Positions 28,180 to 37,288 of a stretch of 64,000 bases of DNA are shown in pieces (position 1 is the first letter of the stretch; every line of letters begins with the position of its first letter). The DNA lies in assembly GCF_041080625.1 (NCBI RefSeq), contig NZ_CP163518.1:3410001-3474000 (forward strand). The letters run 5' to 3'. Under the pieces are notes generated by a model. It ran no database searches. It was given only the letters and a program-made list of their open reading frames with translations, and was not told the DNA's origin. This DNA is from Streptomyces sp. CG1 (lineage in GTDB: Bacteria > Actinomycetota > Actinomycetes > Streptomycetales > Streptomycetaceae). The position numbers were made by a program, and so were the translations under genes.

Positions 28180-30653
28180 CAGACGTTCACCGCCTTGCCG
28201 TCGGCGCCTGTGGCTCCGCGCGTGTACTGGGGGTGGATCAACCCGACGCAGGTGTACGGCAGTTCGCCGATCTCCTCGACCGGCACGCCCCTTTGTCCGG
28301 CGAGCAGGCGGACATGGTCCAGGTCGGCCCCGGCCCCCTGTCGGGCCAGGACCTTCCAGGGCACCCGGCGCAGCAGCACCCGGGTGGTCTCGCCGACTCC
28401 GGGCTTGACGAGGTTCACGTCATGGATGCCGTACTCCTCACTGATCCGCTCGACGGCCCGCCAGCCCGCCCAGGTCGGGGTGCGGTCCTCGGCCATCAGC
28501 TCCTTCACCGCCTCCTCGACGGCGTCGGCGACCTCGGGGAAGCGCGCGGAGACGGCGTCCAGGAAGGCCACGGAGACATCGGCGCCGGCGAGTTCGCGGT
28601 AGAACTTCGCACCGTGGAAGTCGTCCGGGCCGACCAGGTCGGCGCGCAGGACCGTACGCGAAATCAGCCCGGAGACGGTCGAGTTGAGGCAGGCGGAGGG
28701 GATGAGGAAGTCCTCGCGGGTGCCGTAGGTGCGCACACAGGAGCCCGGGTCGGCGAGTACGGCGATCTCCGGGTCGAAGCCGCTGACGCCCTCTGTCTTC
28801 TCGAACTCCTCGACGGCCTGCTCGAGTTCGCGGGTGATGGCGCCCTTTCCGGTCCAGCCGTCGACGAACACGACGTCCCGCGGGTCGTGGTGGGCGGCGA
28901 GCCAGCGCAGCGCGTTGGCGTCGATACCGCGGCCGCGCACGATCGACACGGCGTAGTGCGGCAGGTCGAGGCCGTGCCGGAACCGGGCCCAGCGGCGCAT
29001 CAGGATGCCGACCGGGGTGCCCGCACGGGCGAGCGAGACCAGCACCGGGCGCGGTGACCGCTCGGCGAGCACCGTCTCCGTCACGACTCCGACGGCCTGC
29101 GCGATACGGCCGCCGGAGTCATCCAGCGCCGCATGGAACAGCTTCTGGTACTGCTCGCTCGGCTGGTACTCCACCGGCAGCGACTCGGCGTAGTGCGCGC
29201 CACCGCTCTGGATGGCCTCCTCCCGCTCCTCGGTCGGCGCCTCCAGCGTGACGTCGGAGAGGTCCTGGAGCAGCCAGCCGATCTCGTCGGGCGCGTACGA
29301 GGAGAATGCGGGGCCGCGGAGGGGCTCGGGCAGCATGGCCGGCCTTTCGAGAGCGTGCGGAACGTACGACGGGACGACCGCGAGCAGGACGTTCGGGGTG
29401 TGGGCGGCGAGGCGGGCCAGCAGGCTGCCGGGCGCGTGCAGGGCCGGGGTGTCGGCGACGGAGTCGACCACTGCTACGACGGCGTCAAAGCCGCCACCTG
29501 CGACGTTGTAGGCGTAACGCTCGCCGGGGCCGTCGGCCGGGTCGTCATGGGCGGGGAAGACCAGGCGGGTGCGGATCGCATACCCGGGGTCGTCCACCGC
29601 GAGGACGGGCGAGCGGGTGGTGGTCGAGAAACGCACCTCCGCGTCGATGCCCTGCTCCAGCTGACGGGCGAGGCGCAGCGGGGCGTACATCAGCTCTTCG
29701 AAGCCGAGGACGAGGACGCGCCGAGTGCCGGCGGGGAGGGCTTCGGCTATTCGGGCGGCCATGGCGGGCAGCGCGGCCTCCAGGCGGGCCCGGTGGGCGG
29801 GCGTGAAGCCGTGGCGACCACCGTCGGGGAGGCCCACCGGCCAGCTGAGGTCGAGCTGACGGGGGGAGCGACCAGCCGCAACGGACCCGCACCCGGCGGA
29901 CTCATGTCCGGCGGACTCATATCGGGCCACCAGTTGCTGCCCCTTCTCCAGCACGTCTTCCGGCAGCCGTACGACCCCGGACGCGGCAGCGATCAGATCC
30001 ACCCGCGCCCCGATCTCACCGGCGAACCGTTCCATCCGAGCGGCGTCCCCGGGCGAGCGCATATCAACCAGCGCCACCACCACATACCGCCGCCGCGGAT
30101 ACCGTTCATGCAGGTCACGGATGGTGTTGAGGACGGTGTTGCCCGTGGAGAACTCATCGTCGACCAAGACCAGCGGACCGTCTCCGGCCAGCAGACCGGG
30201 GTCTTCCGGCAGCAGCAAATGCGATGTGGCATGCGAGTGCGACTCCTCGAAGCCGCCCGCCCGGGCAACCCCGGCCACCGGGCGCCGCGTGGAGTGCAGA
30301 TACGGCGCCGTACCGAGGCCGTCGGCCACCGCGTGGCCCAGTCCGGTCGCGGTCTCCGCATAGCCCAGGACCACGGCGCCGGCGGCCTCCGCCTCGCCGA
30401 GCAGCGCAAAGACCCGTCGGCCCAGGCGGTGGCCGTAGTCGTAGACCACCGTCGGCGACTGCGGCACATGCTTGCCGAGGACGTTGGACACCAGCAGATG
30501 GGCCCGCTTGGGGTTGCGCCGCAGGGCGAGCCCCAGCAGGCCCGGCAGGCCGTCGTCTCCCCTGAGTTCGATCCCGAGTCGCTCGGCGACCCAGCTGCCG
30601 CTCCAGACACCGTCGCTGCCGGACCGGATCCGGTCGTTCACTGCGTTGTTCAT
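28179..30653 (-). CDS. PRTase-TRSP-StiP-PELOTA fusion protein of the Ter stress module
   Basis: An 824-residue cytosolic protein that joins what look like four domains. Residues about 40-245 are a phosphoribosyltransferase (PRPP loop VLVDDEFSTGNT, 162-173). About 265-440 match the TRSP domain that accompanies it. About 450-740 match the cysteine protease StiP family, itself PRTase-like (SSYAPDEIGWLLQDLS; VFVDGWTGKGA at 596-606). About 755-810 resemble a PELOTA/L7Ae-type RNA-binding domain (VLARQGAGADLDHVRLLAGQ). In many bacteria the PRTase-TRSP and StiP parts are separate genes. ATGA overlaps at both ends couple it to the aldolase and HAD genes. It is thought to help make or attach a ribosylated metabolite; the product is unknown. 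Confidence 0.83.
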   Translation of the reverse strand: MNNAVNDRIRSGSDGVWSGSWVAERLGIELRGDDGLPGLLGLALRRNPKRAHLLVSNVLGKHVPQSPTVVYDYGHRLGRRVFALLGEAEAAGAVVLGYAETATGLGHAVADGLGTAPYLHSTRRPVAGVARAGGFEESHSHATSHLLLPEDPGLLAGDGPLVLVDDEFSTGNTVLNTIRDLHERYPRRRYVVVALVDMRSPGDAARMERFAGEIGARVDLIAAASGVVRLPEDVLEKGQQLVARYESAGHESAGCGSVAAGRSPRQLDLSWPVGLPDGGRHGFTPAHRARLEAALPAMAARIAEALPAGTRRVLVLGFEELMYAPLRLARQLEQGIDAEVRFSTTTRSPVLAVDDPGYAIRTRLVFPAHDDPADGPGERYAYNVAGGGFDAVVAVVDSVADTPALHAPGSLLARLAAHTPNVLLAVVPSYVPHALERPAMLPEPLRGPAFSSYAPDEIGWLLQDLSDVTLEAPTEEREEAIQSGGAHYAESLPVEYQPSEQYQKLFHAALDDSGGRIAQAVGVVTETVLAERSPRPVLVSLARAGTPVGILMRRWARFRHGLDLPHYAVSIVRGRGIDANALRWLAAHHDPRDVVFVDGWTGKGAITRELEQAVEEFEKTEGVSGFDPEIAVLADPGSCVRTYGTREDFLIPSACLNSTVSGLISRTVLRADLVGPDDFHGAKFYRELAGADVSVAFLDAVSARFPEVADAVEEAVKELMAEDRTPTWAGWRAVERISEEYGIHDVNLVKPGVGETTRVLLRRVPWKVLARQGAGADLDHVRLLAGQRGVPVEEIGELPYTCVGLIHPQYTRGATGADGKAVNV

Positions 30654-31819
30654 GCGTTCCTTATTCCGGCGGCGAGCAGCTCCACGAAGCCGACGTCCTC
30701 GTGGGCGACGCCGAAGGCCTCGGCGCGCAGCAGGGTCCGCTCGGCCCAGGCGCGGTGCGGCTTCACCTCGTTCATCTTGTTCGTGTAGGCCGAGCGGAGC
30801 ACGCCCCCGCCGCCGCGTTCCGGGCGCAGGATGTCCTGGGCGTCGCTGTACTCCTCGTGGCTGACCACGGACAGCGCGTGGACGGGCAGCACATGCGAGG
30901 GGTGGATGCAGGTCTTGCCGAGCAGACCGTTGGCCTGGTCGAGGGAGATCTCCCGCAGCAGTCCGTCCATGGCGTGCTCGATCAGCTTCTCGCGCAGTTC
31001 CACGGCCTGTACCTCGAGGAAGGGGCTCTGCCTCAGCTGGGGCTTGAACATGCGCTCGGAGACCCGGAAGTACTCCCACACCGGGCCGGTCACGGTGAAT
31101 CCGGTGCCGTCGGCCCGGCCCAGCATGTTCACGACGTCGGCGATCACGGAGGCGACGATCTGGACGTCGTAGGCGGTCATGTCCGGGGCGCGGCGCAGGC
31201 CGTAGGAGGAGCAGAAGTCGGTCACGCCGAGGCGGAGAGCGAGCACCCGGCCGCGGTATTTGTCGACGGCGCGGGCGATGCCTTCCAGAGTGTCCACACG
31301 GGACTCGCGGTAGAGCAGCTCCGGGGACTCCAGGACGGGCATGGCGAACAGCCGGCGGCCGGTCTCGGCCTCGGCGGCCGTCAGGGCCTCCAGGAAGGGG
31401 ATGCCGCGCTCCTCGGTGAACTTCGGCAGTACGAATCCGGACAGCAGCCGCAGGGACGGGCCGAGACGCCGGGCGAGGTCGGGGATCTGCTCGGGTGCGC
31501 GGACGCGGATGAACAGCAGCGGCGGCTCGGCTCCGGGCCGGGCGGCCAGGTCGGCGAAGTGCCGGACGAGGTTCTCCTCGCCGGCCACGACGTCCGCGTC
31601 GTCGATCGAGTCCTCCAGGCACAGCACCATCGAGACCACGCCGTTCCCGGCCTGTTTGACGATGTCGTCGGCGAGCCGCGGCCGGGTGGCCGGGCTGTAC
31701 AGGGTGGCGCCGAGGGCGGCGGCGAGCAGCCGGGCCGGAGAGTCGGCGGTGAACGCGCCGGGCTCCCGGTGGAAGAGGCGCTGCCGCACCTCGGGGGCGA
31801 TGTGCCCGAAATGACGCAT
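30650..31819 (-). CDS. HpcH/HpaI aldolase / citrate-lyase (CitE-like) protein of the Ter module
   Basis: A 389-residue TIM-barrel lyase. SMVLCLEDSIDDADV (about 60-75) holds the acidic metal ligand of CitE-like enzymes, FIRVRAPEQI follows, AMPVLESPELLYRES and LALRLGVTDFCSSYGLRRAPDMTAYDVQIVASVIAD give the later barrel strands, and GKTCIHPSHVLPVHAL is the C-terminal HP-hairpin. It would cleave or join a C-C bond next to a carboxylate. First gene of the operon: GGGAG lies 6 bases before ATG 31819 and its stop overlaps the next start (ATGA). It is divergent from a TerD gene. Confidence 0.88.
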   Translation of the reverse strand: MRHFGHIAPEVRQRLFHREPGAFTADSPARLLAAALGATLYSPATRPRLADDIVKQAGNGVVSMVLCLEDSIDDADVVAGEENLVRHFADLAARPGAEPPLLFIRVRAPEQIPDLARRLGPSLRLLSGFVLPKFTEERGIPFLEALTAAEAETGRRLFAMPVLESPELLYRESRVDTLEGIARAVDKYRGRVLALRLGVTDFCSSYGLRRAPDMTAYDVQIVASVIADVVNMLGRADGTGFTVTGPVWEYFRVSERMFKPQLRQSPFLEVQAVELREKLIEHAMDGLLREISLDQANGLLGKTCIHPSHVLPVHALSVVSHEEYSDAQDILRPERGGGGVLRSAYTNKMNEVKPHRAWAERTLLRAEAFGVAHEDVGFVELLAAGIRNA

Positions 31820-32004
31820 AGGACTCCCTCTGGGGTACGAGCCGAGTCTGTGTTCGGTAAAAGGTGGCCGGTAATAGTACGTAGGGACCCATGTCAGGGG
31901 TTCCCTGCGGGCATGAATTTCTGGTAACTCGCCCGTGTAGGCGACGCCGTGGGACACCACCCCCCGCATTGTCGTGGCCAAGACCGAGCAGGCAGGATGA
32001 CCGC
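31820..32004. promoter_or_regulatory. Divergent promoter region between the Ter operon and terD-like gene
   Basis: 185 bases between ATG 31819 (minus) and ATG 32005 (plus). It contains the AT-richest stretch nearby (about 31850-31885: TGTTCGGTAAAAGG, GTAATAGTACG) and must hold both promoters. No convincing palindrome was found by eye. Confidence 0.5.
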
Positions 32005-32763
32005 ATGACGCACGCGATGCTGAAGGGGTCGAACGTCCCGCTGGAGGCCGAAACGGTCCGCGCCGAACTGCGCTGGACGCCCGGACAGGAGGTTCCGGAC
32101 GTGGATGTCTCGGCGCTGCTGCTGGGCCCCGACGGCCGTGTGCGCTCCGACGAGGACTTCGTCTTCTACAACCAGCCCCGGCACCCCTCCGGGAAGGTGT
32201 GGCGGCTGGGCAAGAAGCGCGTCACCGAGGGCCTGACCGACACGATCCAGTCGGATCTGCCGGGTGTCGAGCCCGACGTCGGCCGGATCCTGCTGGTCGC
32301 GTCCGCGGACGGGGTCACGTTCGACCAGGTGCCGGCGCTGTGCATCCTGCTGTACGACGCCGCGGTCGCCGACGGGAAGCCGCTGGCCCGGTTCGAGATC
32401 AAGCCGGAGACGGGCGCGGAGACCGCGCTGATCTGCGGCGAGCTGTACCGGCGCGGGGAGGGCTGGAAGTTCCGCGCACTGGGCGAGGGCTACTCCAACG
32501 GGCTGAAGGGCCTCGCGACGGACTTCGGTATCTCGGTGGACGAGTCGGATGTGGAGGAGCCGCTGCCTACGGCGGTTCCTCAGCCCTTGCCTCCGGCGGT
32601 TCCGCAGCAGCCACCGGCGTACGGGTATCCGCAGCCGGCCTCGGCCCAGCCGGCGTACGGGTATCCCCAGCCTCAGCCCGTGCCTGTGCCGGTGGGACCG
32701 GTGGGGCCGGTGGATCCTGACTTCCGGTTGCCTCCGCAGGGGCCGCAGTTCATCGGGCGGTGA
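32005..32763 (+). CDS. TerD-family protein with a Pro/Gln/Tyr-rich C-terminal tail
   Basis: A 252-residue protein. Residues 1-175 are a TerD-like beta sandwich (AELRWTPGQEVPDVDVSALLLGPDGRVRSDEDFVFYNQPRHPSG... AETALICGELYRRGEGWKFRALGEGYSNGLKGLATDFGI). The canonical calcium acidic cluster [13 protein letters not shown] of other TerD proteins is replaced by VEPDVGRILLV, so metal binding may differ. Residues 180-252 are a low-complexity tail rich in PQP and YGYPQP. It is the only gene of the island transcribed rightward, opposite the aldolase operon. ATG 32005 is preceded by GCAGGA at 4 bases and another ATG at 31997 out of frame. Confidence 0.86.
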   Translation: MTHAMLKGSNVPLEAETVRAELRWTPGQEVPDVDVSALLLGPDGRVRSDEDFVFYNQPRHPSGKVWRLGKKRVTEGLTDTIQSDLPGVEPDVGRILLVASADGVTFDQVPALCILLYDAAVADGKPLARFEIKPETGAETALICGELYRRGEGWKFRALGEGYSNGLKGLATDFGISVDESDVEEPLPTAVPQPLPPAVPQQPPAYGYPQPASAQPAYGYPQPQPVPVPVGPVGPVDPDFRLPPQGPQFIGR

Positions 32764-32778
32764 GTTCTCCGCGCCCCG

Positions 32779-33516
32779 TCACCTGTCGGCCTTGGTCTTG
32801 TACCCCCGCCCCCACTGCAGCCCCCATCCGTACAACCGGTCCAGCTCCCCCTGGAACCCGTACACGAACTTCACCTCGCGGCGGACGACCAGCTCGCCCT
32901 TCACGTTCTCGATCATGACGACCGCGCAGGAGCGGGCCTGGGGGTGGCGTTCGTCGAGGCCTATCTCGATGCGGGGGCCGTTGCTGGGGTACAGCGTGAC
33001 GATGGCGTGGGTGCGGTCGAAGGCCGGGGTCTGGTCGTAGATGTAGACGAAGACCAGCAGGCGTTTGATGGCGTCGAGGTGGTCGAGGTTGACGTACATC
33101 GTCTCGCCGGACGCCGAGCCGAACCGGTCGTCGCCGCTGAGTTTGATGTACGGCGGGGCGTTGACGTCGCCGAGGAGGTTGCCGAGCGGCTGGACGACGC
33201 CCTTCGTGCCGTCGGTCAGTTCGTACAGGCAGCCGAGGTCGAGGTCGACGTTGACCATGCTCTGGCCGTGGCCGAGCACCTCCGGCGGCTTGAGGGCCCT
33301 GAAGGGGTGGCGGAAGAGGCTGGTGCGCTCGTTCGCGTCGAAGTCGGACGTGCGCATCCGCCAGGTGAGGTTGACGCGCAGATGGCCGGTGGCCGCGCCC
33401 TGTTTGGTGAGCGACACCGTGTGGTGCCGCCCGCTGAGCTGGATGGAGCCGGTCGCGGCCTCGCCCGAGTCGAAATCGGAGAGCCGCGCGCCCAGCAGTC
33501 CGTCGAAGAAACCCAT
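32779..33516 (-). CDS. TerA-like tellurium resistance / stress protein
   Basis: A 245-residue soluble protein with the TerA-type layout: start MGFFDGLLGARLSDFDSG, then repeated beta strands (LRVNLTWRMRTSDFD, MVNVDLDLGCLYELTDGTKGVVQPLGNLLG, PPYIKLSGDDRFGSASGETMYVNL) and a late hydrophobic strand region (RLLVFVYIYDQTPAFDRTHAIVTLYP). These are TerD-superfamily beta sandwiches lacking the strict TerD calcium cluster. AGGGGGCGGGA lies just before the ATG. It is convergent with the tailed TerD gene, 15 bases apart. Confidence 0.82.
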   Translation of the reverse strand: MGFFDGLLGARLSDFDSGEAATGSIQLSGRHHTVSLTKQGAATGHLRVNLTWRMRTSDFDANERTSLFRHPFRALKPPEVLGHGQSMVNVDLDLGCLYELTDGTKGVVQPLGNLLGDVNAPPYIKLSGDDRFGSASGETMYVNLDHLDAIKRLLVFVYIYDQTPAFDRTHAIVTLYPSNGPRIEIGLDERHPQARSCAVVMIENVKGELVVRREVKFVYGFQGELDRLYGWGLQWGRGYKTKADR

Positions 33517-33603
33517 TCCCGCCCCCTGGTCACTCTGGTGAACGCCGGGGGCGGCCGACCCTGTCCGCCGCCCCGCTCAGAGCGTTCCTCACCGGCCGGG
33601 GCG

Positions 33604-34743
33604 TCACACCCCGGAGGACACCTCGGCCTTCTCGTCGCTGCCCTCGCCGGCGGCCTCCAGTACGCGGTTGCGGCGGACGGAGGACCAGAAGGACCAGGCG
33701 ATCAGGACGACTCCGACGAGGCCGGTGATGACCTCGTTGATCTCGTACTGGATGGTGACCATGAGGATCACGGCCAGGGCGCCGATCGCGTAGTGGGCGC
33801 CGTGCTCCAGGAAGACGTAGTCGTCGAGGGTGCCCTGGCGGACCAGGTAGACCGTGAGGGAGCGGACGTACATCGCGCCGATGCCGAGGCCGAGGGCCAT
33901 CATCACGATGTCGTTGGTGATGGCGAAGGCGCCGATCACGCCGTCGAAGGAGAAGGACGCGTCCAGGACCTCCAGATAGAGGAACATGAAGAACGCGGCC
34001 TGGCCGGCCAGCAGCGCCGCCGACTTCGTCTTGCCGGTGCGGGCGGCCTCTTCCTCCTCCTCGTGCTCACGCTCCTCCTCTTCCTCCAGCCGGTCCTCGA
34101 AGTAGCCGGACAGACCACCGACGATCATGTAGGTGATCAGGCCGGCGATACCGGCGATCAGGACCGTCTGCGCCTTGTCGGCGTGGGCGCCGCCGTGCTG
34201 GTGGGCCTGGGTGGCAAAGGTGAAGGAGGTGATCAGCAGGACGATCATCGAGATGCAGGCCGCCAGCATGTCGACCTTGCCGAGCTTGGCCAGGGGCCGC
34301 TCGATCCAGCGCAGCCACTGGATGTCCCGGTCCTCGAAAATGAAGTCCAGGAAGATCATCAGCAGGAACATGCCGCCGAAGGCGGCGATCGCCGGGTGGG
34401 CGTCGGTGACCAGCTGCTGGTAGCGGTCCTTGTCGGTGAAGGCCAGGTGGACCGCGTCGTACGGGTTGAGCTTGGCGGTGATGGCCACGATGACGACCGG
34501 GAACACCAGCCGCATGCCGAAGACCGCGATGAGGACGCCGACCGTGAGGAAGATCTTCTGCCAGAAGGCGTTCATCTTCTTCAGGATCCCGGCGTTGACC
34601 ACCGCGTTGTCGAACGACAGCGAGATCTCGAGGACGGCGAGGATCGCCACGACGCCGAAGGCCTCCCACCCCCCGTAGAAGACCGCGGCGACCAGGCCGA
34701 GCGCGGTCACCGCGAACGACCAGCCGAAGGTTTTCAGAAGCAC
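33604..34743 (-). CDS. TerC-family (DUF475) integral membrane protein
   Basis: A 379-residue membrane protein with about eight helices. Both TerC signature acidic motifs are present: LEISLSFDNAVVNA near residue 43 and LEVLDASFSFDGVIGA near 260. Between them is an unusually acidic cytosolic insert (DRLEEEEEREHEEEEEAARTG, about 220-240). TerC proteins are linked to Mn2+ export and loading of exported metalloproteins, and to tellurite resistance, here beside TerD and TerA genes. The start is a GTG at 34743 with only a weak ribosome site. It precedes the TerA-like gene by 87 bases on the same strand. Confidence 0.88.
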   Translation of the reverse strand: MLLKTFGWSFAVTALGLVAAVFYGGWEAFGVVAILAVLEISLSFDNAVVNAGILKKMNAFWQKIFLTVGVLIAVFGMRLVFPVVIVAITAKLNPYDAVHLAFTDKDRYQQLVTDAHPAIAAFGGMFLLMIFLDFIFEDRDIQWLRWIERPLAKLGKVDMLAACISMIVLLITSFTFATQAHQHGGAHADKAQTVLIAGIAGLITYMIVGGLSGYFEDRLEEEEEREHEEEEEAARTGKTKSAALLAGQAAFFMFLYLEVLDASFSFDGVIGAFAITNDIVMMALGLGIGAMYVRSLTVYLVRQGTLDDYVFLEHGAHYAIGALAVILMVTIQYEINEVITGLVGVVLIAWSFWSSVRRNRVLEAAGEGSDEKAEVSSGV

Positions 34744-34897
34744 TGGCTACCCAATCTTGAAGGTACGGGTTTCCCCCGCGCCGTACTCGGCTTTGCTAAA
34801 CGTTGACCCCGAGTCTAGAGGGGCGCCCCACCGGCCGTACCGTCCAGGGCAACTCTCGCCGAAAAGCCACAGCACAGGCCCTGGGAGACGCCTTCGG

Positions 34898-35476
34898 CTA
34901 CGAGACGTTCACCCCGAAGTCCAGGGCGATGCCGCGCAGACCCGAGGCGTACCCCTGGCCCACGGCCCGGAACTTCCACTCTCCCTGGTAGCGGTACAGC
35001 TCGCCGAAGATCATGGCGGTCTCGGTGGAGGCGTCCTCGCTCAGGTCGTAACGGGCCAGTTCCTGGCCGTCGGCCTGGTTCACCACCCGGATGAAGGCGT
35101 TGGAGACCTGGCCGAAAGTCTGGCCGCGCTCGTCCGCCATATGGATCGAGACCGGGAAGACGACCTTCTCGCACTGCGCCGGCACCTTGGTGAGGTCCAC
35201 CAGAATCGACTCGTCGTCGCCCTCGCCCTCACCGGTGAGATTGTCACCGGTGTGCTCGACCGAGCCGTCGGGGCTCTTGAGCTGGTTGTAGAAGACGAAC
35301 CACTCGTCGCCCATGACGCGGTTGCCCGCGCCGCACAGCAGCGCGCTGGCGTCGAGGTCGAAGGGGGCGCCGGTGGTGGAACGCGCGTCCCAGCCGAGCC
35401 CGATCATGACGTTCGTGAGGTTCGGTGCGGCTTTGGAGAGGGAGACATTGCCTCCCTTGGCGAGCGTGACGCCCAT
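34898..35476 (-). CDS. terD: TerD-family calcium-binding stress protein
   Basis: A 192-residue TerD protein. [32 protein letters not shown] opens the fold, FDLDASALL and [17 protein letters not shown] form the double acidic calcium site, and [40 protein letters not shown] closes it. Calcium binding is known for this family; the physiological role is in general stress and tellurite response. It is a tandem duplicate of the next gene upstream (about 70 percent identical residues by eye) and lies 102 bases after it. Upstream of it is a short gap with no clear terminator, so the pair may be one transcript. Confidence 0.92.
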   Translation of the reverse strand: MGVTLAKGGNVSLSKAAPNLTNVMIGLGWDARSTTGAPFDLDASALLCGAGNRVMGDEWFVFYNQLKSPDGSVEHTGDNLTGEGEGDDESILVDLTKVPAQCEKVVFPVSIHMADERGQTFGQVSNAFIRVVNQADGQELARYDLSEDASTETAMIFGELYRYQGEWKFRAVGQGYASGLRGIALDFGVNVS

Positions 35477-35578
35477 GTTGCTGGTCCTCCCCTAGTGGTG
35501 CTTTCCCTGGTTGTCCTGCACGTCCGGCGCCGCCCGTAAACGGTGCGGCGCCGGACGAGATGTGCGGACTGTCGTACG

Positions 35579-36154
35579 TCAGACGTTGACGCCGAAGTCC
35601 TGCGCGATGCCGCGCAGACCGGAGGCGTAGCCCTGACCGATGGCGCGGAACTTCCACTCCGCCCCGTTCCGGTACAGCTCGCCGAAGACCATGGCGGTCT
35701 CGGTGGAGGCGTCCTCGCTCAGGTCGTAGCGGGCGATCTCCTGGCCGCCGGCCTGGTTCAGCACGCGGATGTAGGCGTTGCGGACCTGGCCGAAGGACTG
35801 CTGGCGGTTCTCGGCGTCGTAGATCGACACCGGGAAGACGATCTTCTCGATGTCGGCCGGGACGCCTGCGAGGTTGACCTTGATCACCTCGTCGTCGCCC
35901 TCGCCCTCACCGGTGAGGTTGTCACCGGTGTGCTCGACCGAGCCCTCGGGGCTCTTGAGGTTGTTGAAGAAGACGAAGTGCTGGTCGCTCGCGACCTTGC
36001 CGGAGTTGTTCAGCAGCAGCGCGCTGGCGTCGAGGTCGAAGTCCGCACCGGTCGTGGTGCGGGCGTCCCAGCCCAGACCGACGAGGACCGCGGTCAGGCC
36101 CGGGGCCTCCTTCGTCAGCGATACGTTGCCGCCCTTGCTGAGGCTGACTCCCAC
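35579..36154 (-). CDS. terD: TerD-family calcium-binding stress protein (tandem paralogue)
   Basis: A 191-residue TerD protein with all landmarks: [63 protein letters not shown] and [54 protein letters not shown] 36154 has a perfect GGAGG 6 bases upstream. This is the first gene of the leftward Ter set (terD-terD-TerC-TerA). Similar pairs are found beside aceE in other Streptomyces. Confidence 0.92.
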   Translation of the reverse strand: MGVSLSKGGNVSLTKEAPGLTAVLVGLGWDARTTTGADFDLDASALLLNNSGKVASDQHFVFFNNLKSPEGSVEHTGDNLTGEGEGDDEVIKVNLAGVPADIEKIVFPVSIYDAENRQQSFGQVRNAYIRVLNQAGGQEIARYDLSEDASTETAMVFGELYRNGAEWKFRAIGQGYASGLRGIAQDFGVNV

Positions 36155-36292
36155 GGGTCCTCCATGTGGTGTCCAGGGGCGGGGAGCCCCGTCGTGCTTC
36201 GGATATGGGATCAACGTGCCGATCCTAGTGACGGGTTCCCGCCCCCCGCAGACCCTGGACTCGAAGAACCACAGGTGTCGGCCACGGTCGGC

Positions 36293-36751
36293 CTACAGGG
36301 TGTCGAGCGCCTTCACGTACTCGCTCAGGTCGCGCGCGTCCGGCAGGCCGTTGACCACGGTCCACCGCACGACGCCTTCCTTGTCGATGATGAAGGTGCC
36401 CCGGACGGCGCATCCCTTGTCCTCGTCGAAGACGCCGTACGCGCGCGAGACGTTGCCATGCGGCCAGAAGTCGCTGAGCAGCGGGTACTCCAGGCCTTCC
36501 TGCTCGGCGAAGACGCGCAGGGTGTGGATGGAGTCGTTGGAGACGGCGAGCAGCTGGGTGTCGCCGTTGACGAACTTCGGCAGGTTGTCGCGCAGCTCGC
36601 ACAGCTCGCCGGTGCACACACCGGTGAAGGCGAACGGGTAGAAGAGGAGAACCACGTTCTTGTCGCCGTGGAGGTCCGAGAGCTTCACGGTGCGGCCGTG
36701 GTTGTCCTTGAGCTCGAAGTCAGGGGCCTTGTCGCCGACCTGGATCGCCAT
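36293..36751 (-). CDS. ahpE: Peroxiredoxin, AhpE type
   Basis: A 152-residue one-Cys peroxiredoxin. The peroxidatic site is [20 protein letters not shown] (Cys near 45, PxxxTxxC), and [12 protein letters not shown] and [17 protein letters not shown] give the thioredoxin-fold strands. It reduces hydroperoxides, using mycoredoxin or mycothiol in actinomycetes. In mycobacteria ahpE (Rv2238c) also lies next to a DUF3052 gene and aceE, so the neighbourhood is old. AGGGAAA precedes the ATG at about 8 bases. Confidence 0.9.
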   Translation of the reverse strand: MAIQVGDKAPDFELKDNHGRTVKLSDLHGDKNVVLLFYPFAFTGVCTGELCELRDNLPKFVNGDTQLLAVSNDSIHTLRVFAEQEGLEYPLLSDFWPHGNVSRAYGVFDEDKGCAVRGTFIIDKEGVVRWTVVNGLPDARDLSEYVKALDTL

Positions 36752-36862
36752 CGGGATATTTCCCTTTCGGTGGGCTGTTCGGAGGAGAACAGCCTACGGC
36801 GACGGGGGCGGCGGTCACCCGGAGGGACCGCCGCCCCCGCATCGCTCACCTGTGGGAGACAG

Positions 36863-37288
36863 TCAGCGCTTGCCGGCCTTCGGGGTCGACAGTCGGCTGC
36901 CGTTCCAGTCCTTGCCCACACTGACGCTCTTGGTCTGCGACAGGCCGGCCGTCTGCGCCGCGTCACTGATGTCGCTGGGCTCGATGTAGCCGTCCCGGCC
37001 GGTCTTCGGCGTCAGGAGGAGGATCTGGCCGCCCTCTTCGAGGTAGCCGATGGCGTCGACCAGCGCATCGGTCAGGTCGCCGTCGTCGTCACGGAACCAC
37101 AGCAACACGGCATCGGCCACGTCGTCGTAGTCCTCGTCCACCAGCTCCTGGCCGATGGTCTCCTCGATGGACTCGCGGAGATCCTGGTCCACGTCGTCGT
37201 CGTAGCCGATCTCCTGGACCACCTGGTCGGGCTGGAACCCCAGCCTGACGGCCAGGCTCGTCTCCGCGTGGTCCGCGGTCGCGCTCAC
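36863..37288 (-). CDS. DUF3052 family protein
   Basis: A 141-residue acidic cytosolic protein. The family block LAVRLGFQPDQVVQEIGYDDDVDQDLRESIEETIGQELVDEDYDDVADAVLLWFRDDDGDLTDALVDAIGYLEEGGQILLLTPKTG covers most of it. Function is unknown; it is conserved beside aceE in actinobacteria. GTG 37288 is chosen because GGAGG lies 7 bases upstream; an ATG 6 codons earlier is less likely. It is divergent from aceE, sharing a 379-base intergenic region. Confidence 0.88.
   Translation of the reverse strand: MSATADHAETSLAVRLGFQPDQVVQEIGYDDDVDQDLRESIEETIGQELVDEDYDDVADAVLLWFRDDDGDLTDALVDAIGYLEEGGQILLLTPKTGRDGYIEPSDISDAAQTAGLSQTKSVSVGKDWNGSRLSTPKAGKR

Noticed and set aside
30654..32006. N-terminal extension of the PRTase fusion up to 32006
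   Set aside because: It is out of phase with the convincing aldolase gene there, and the ATGA overlap at 30650-30653 fixes the fusion start at 30653.
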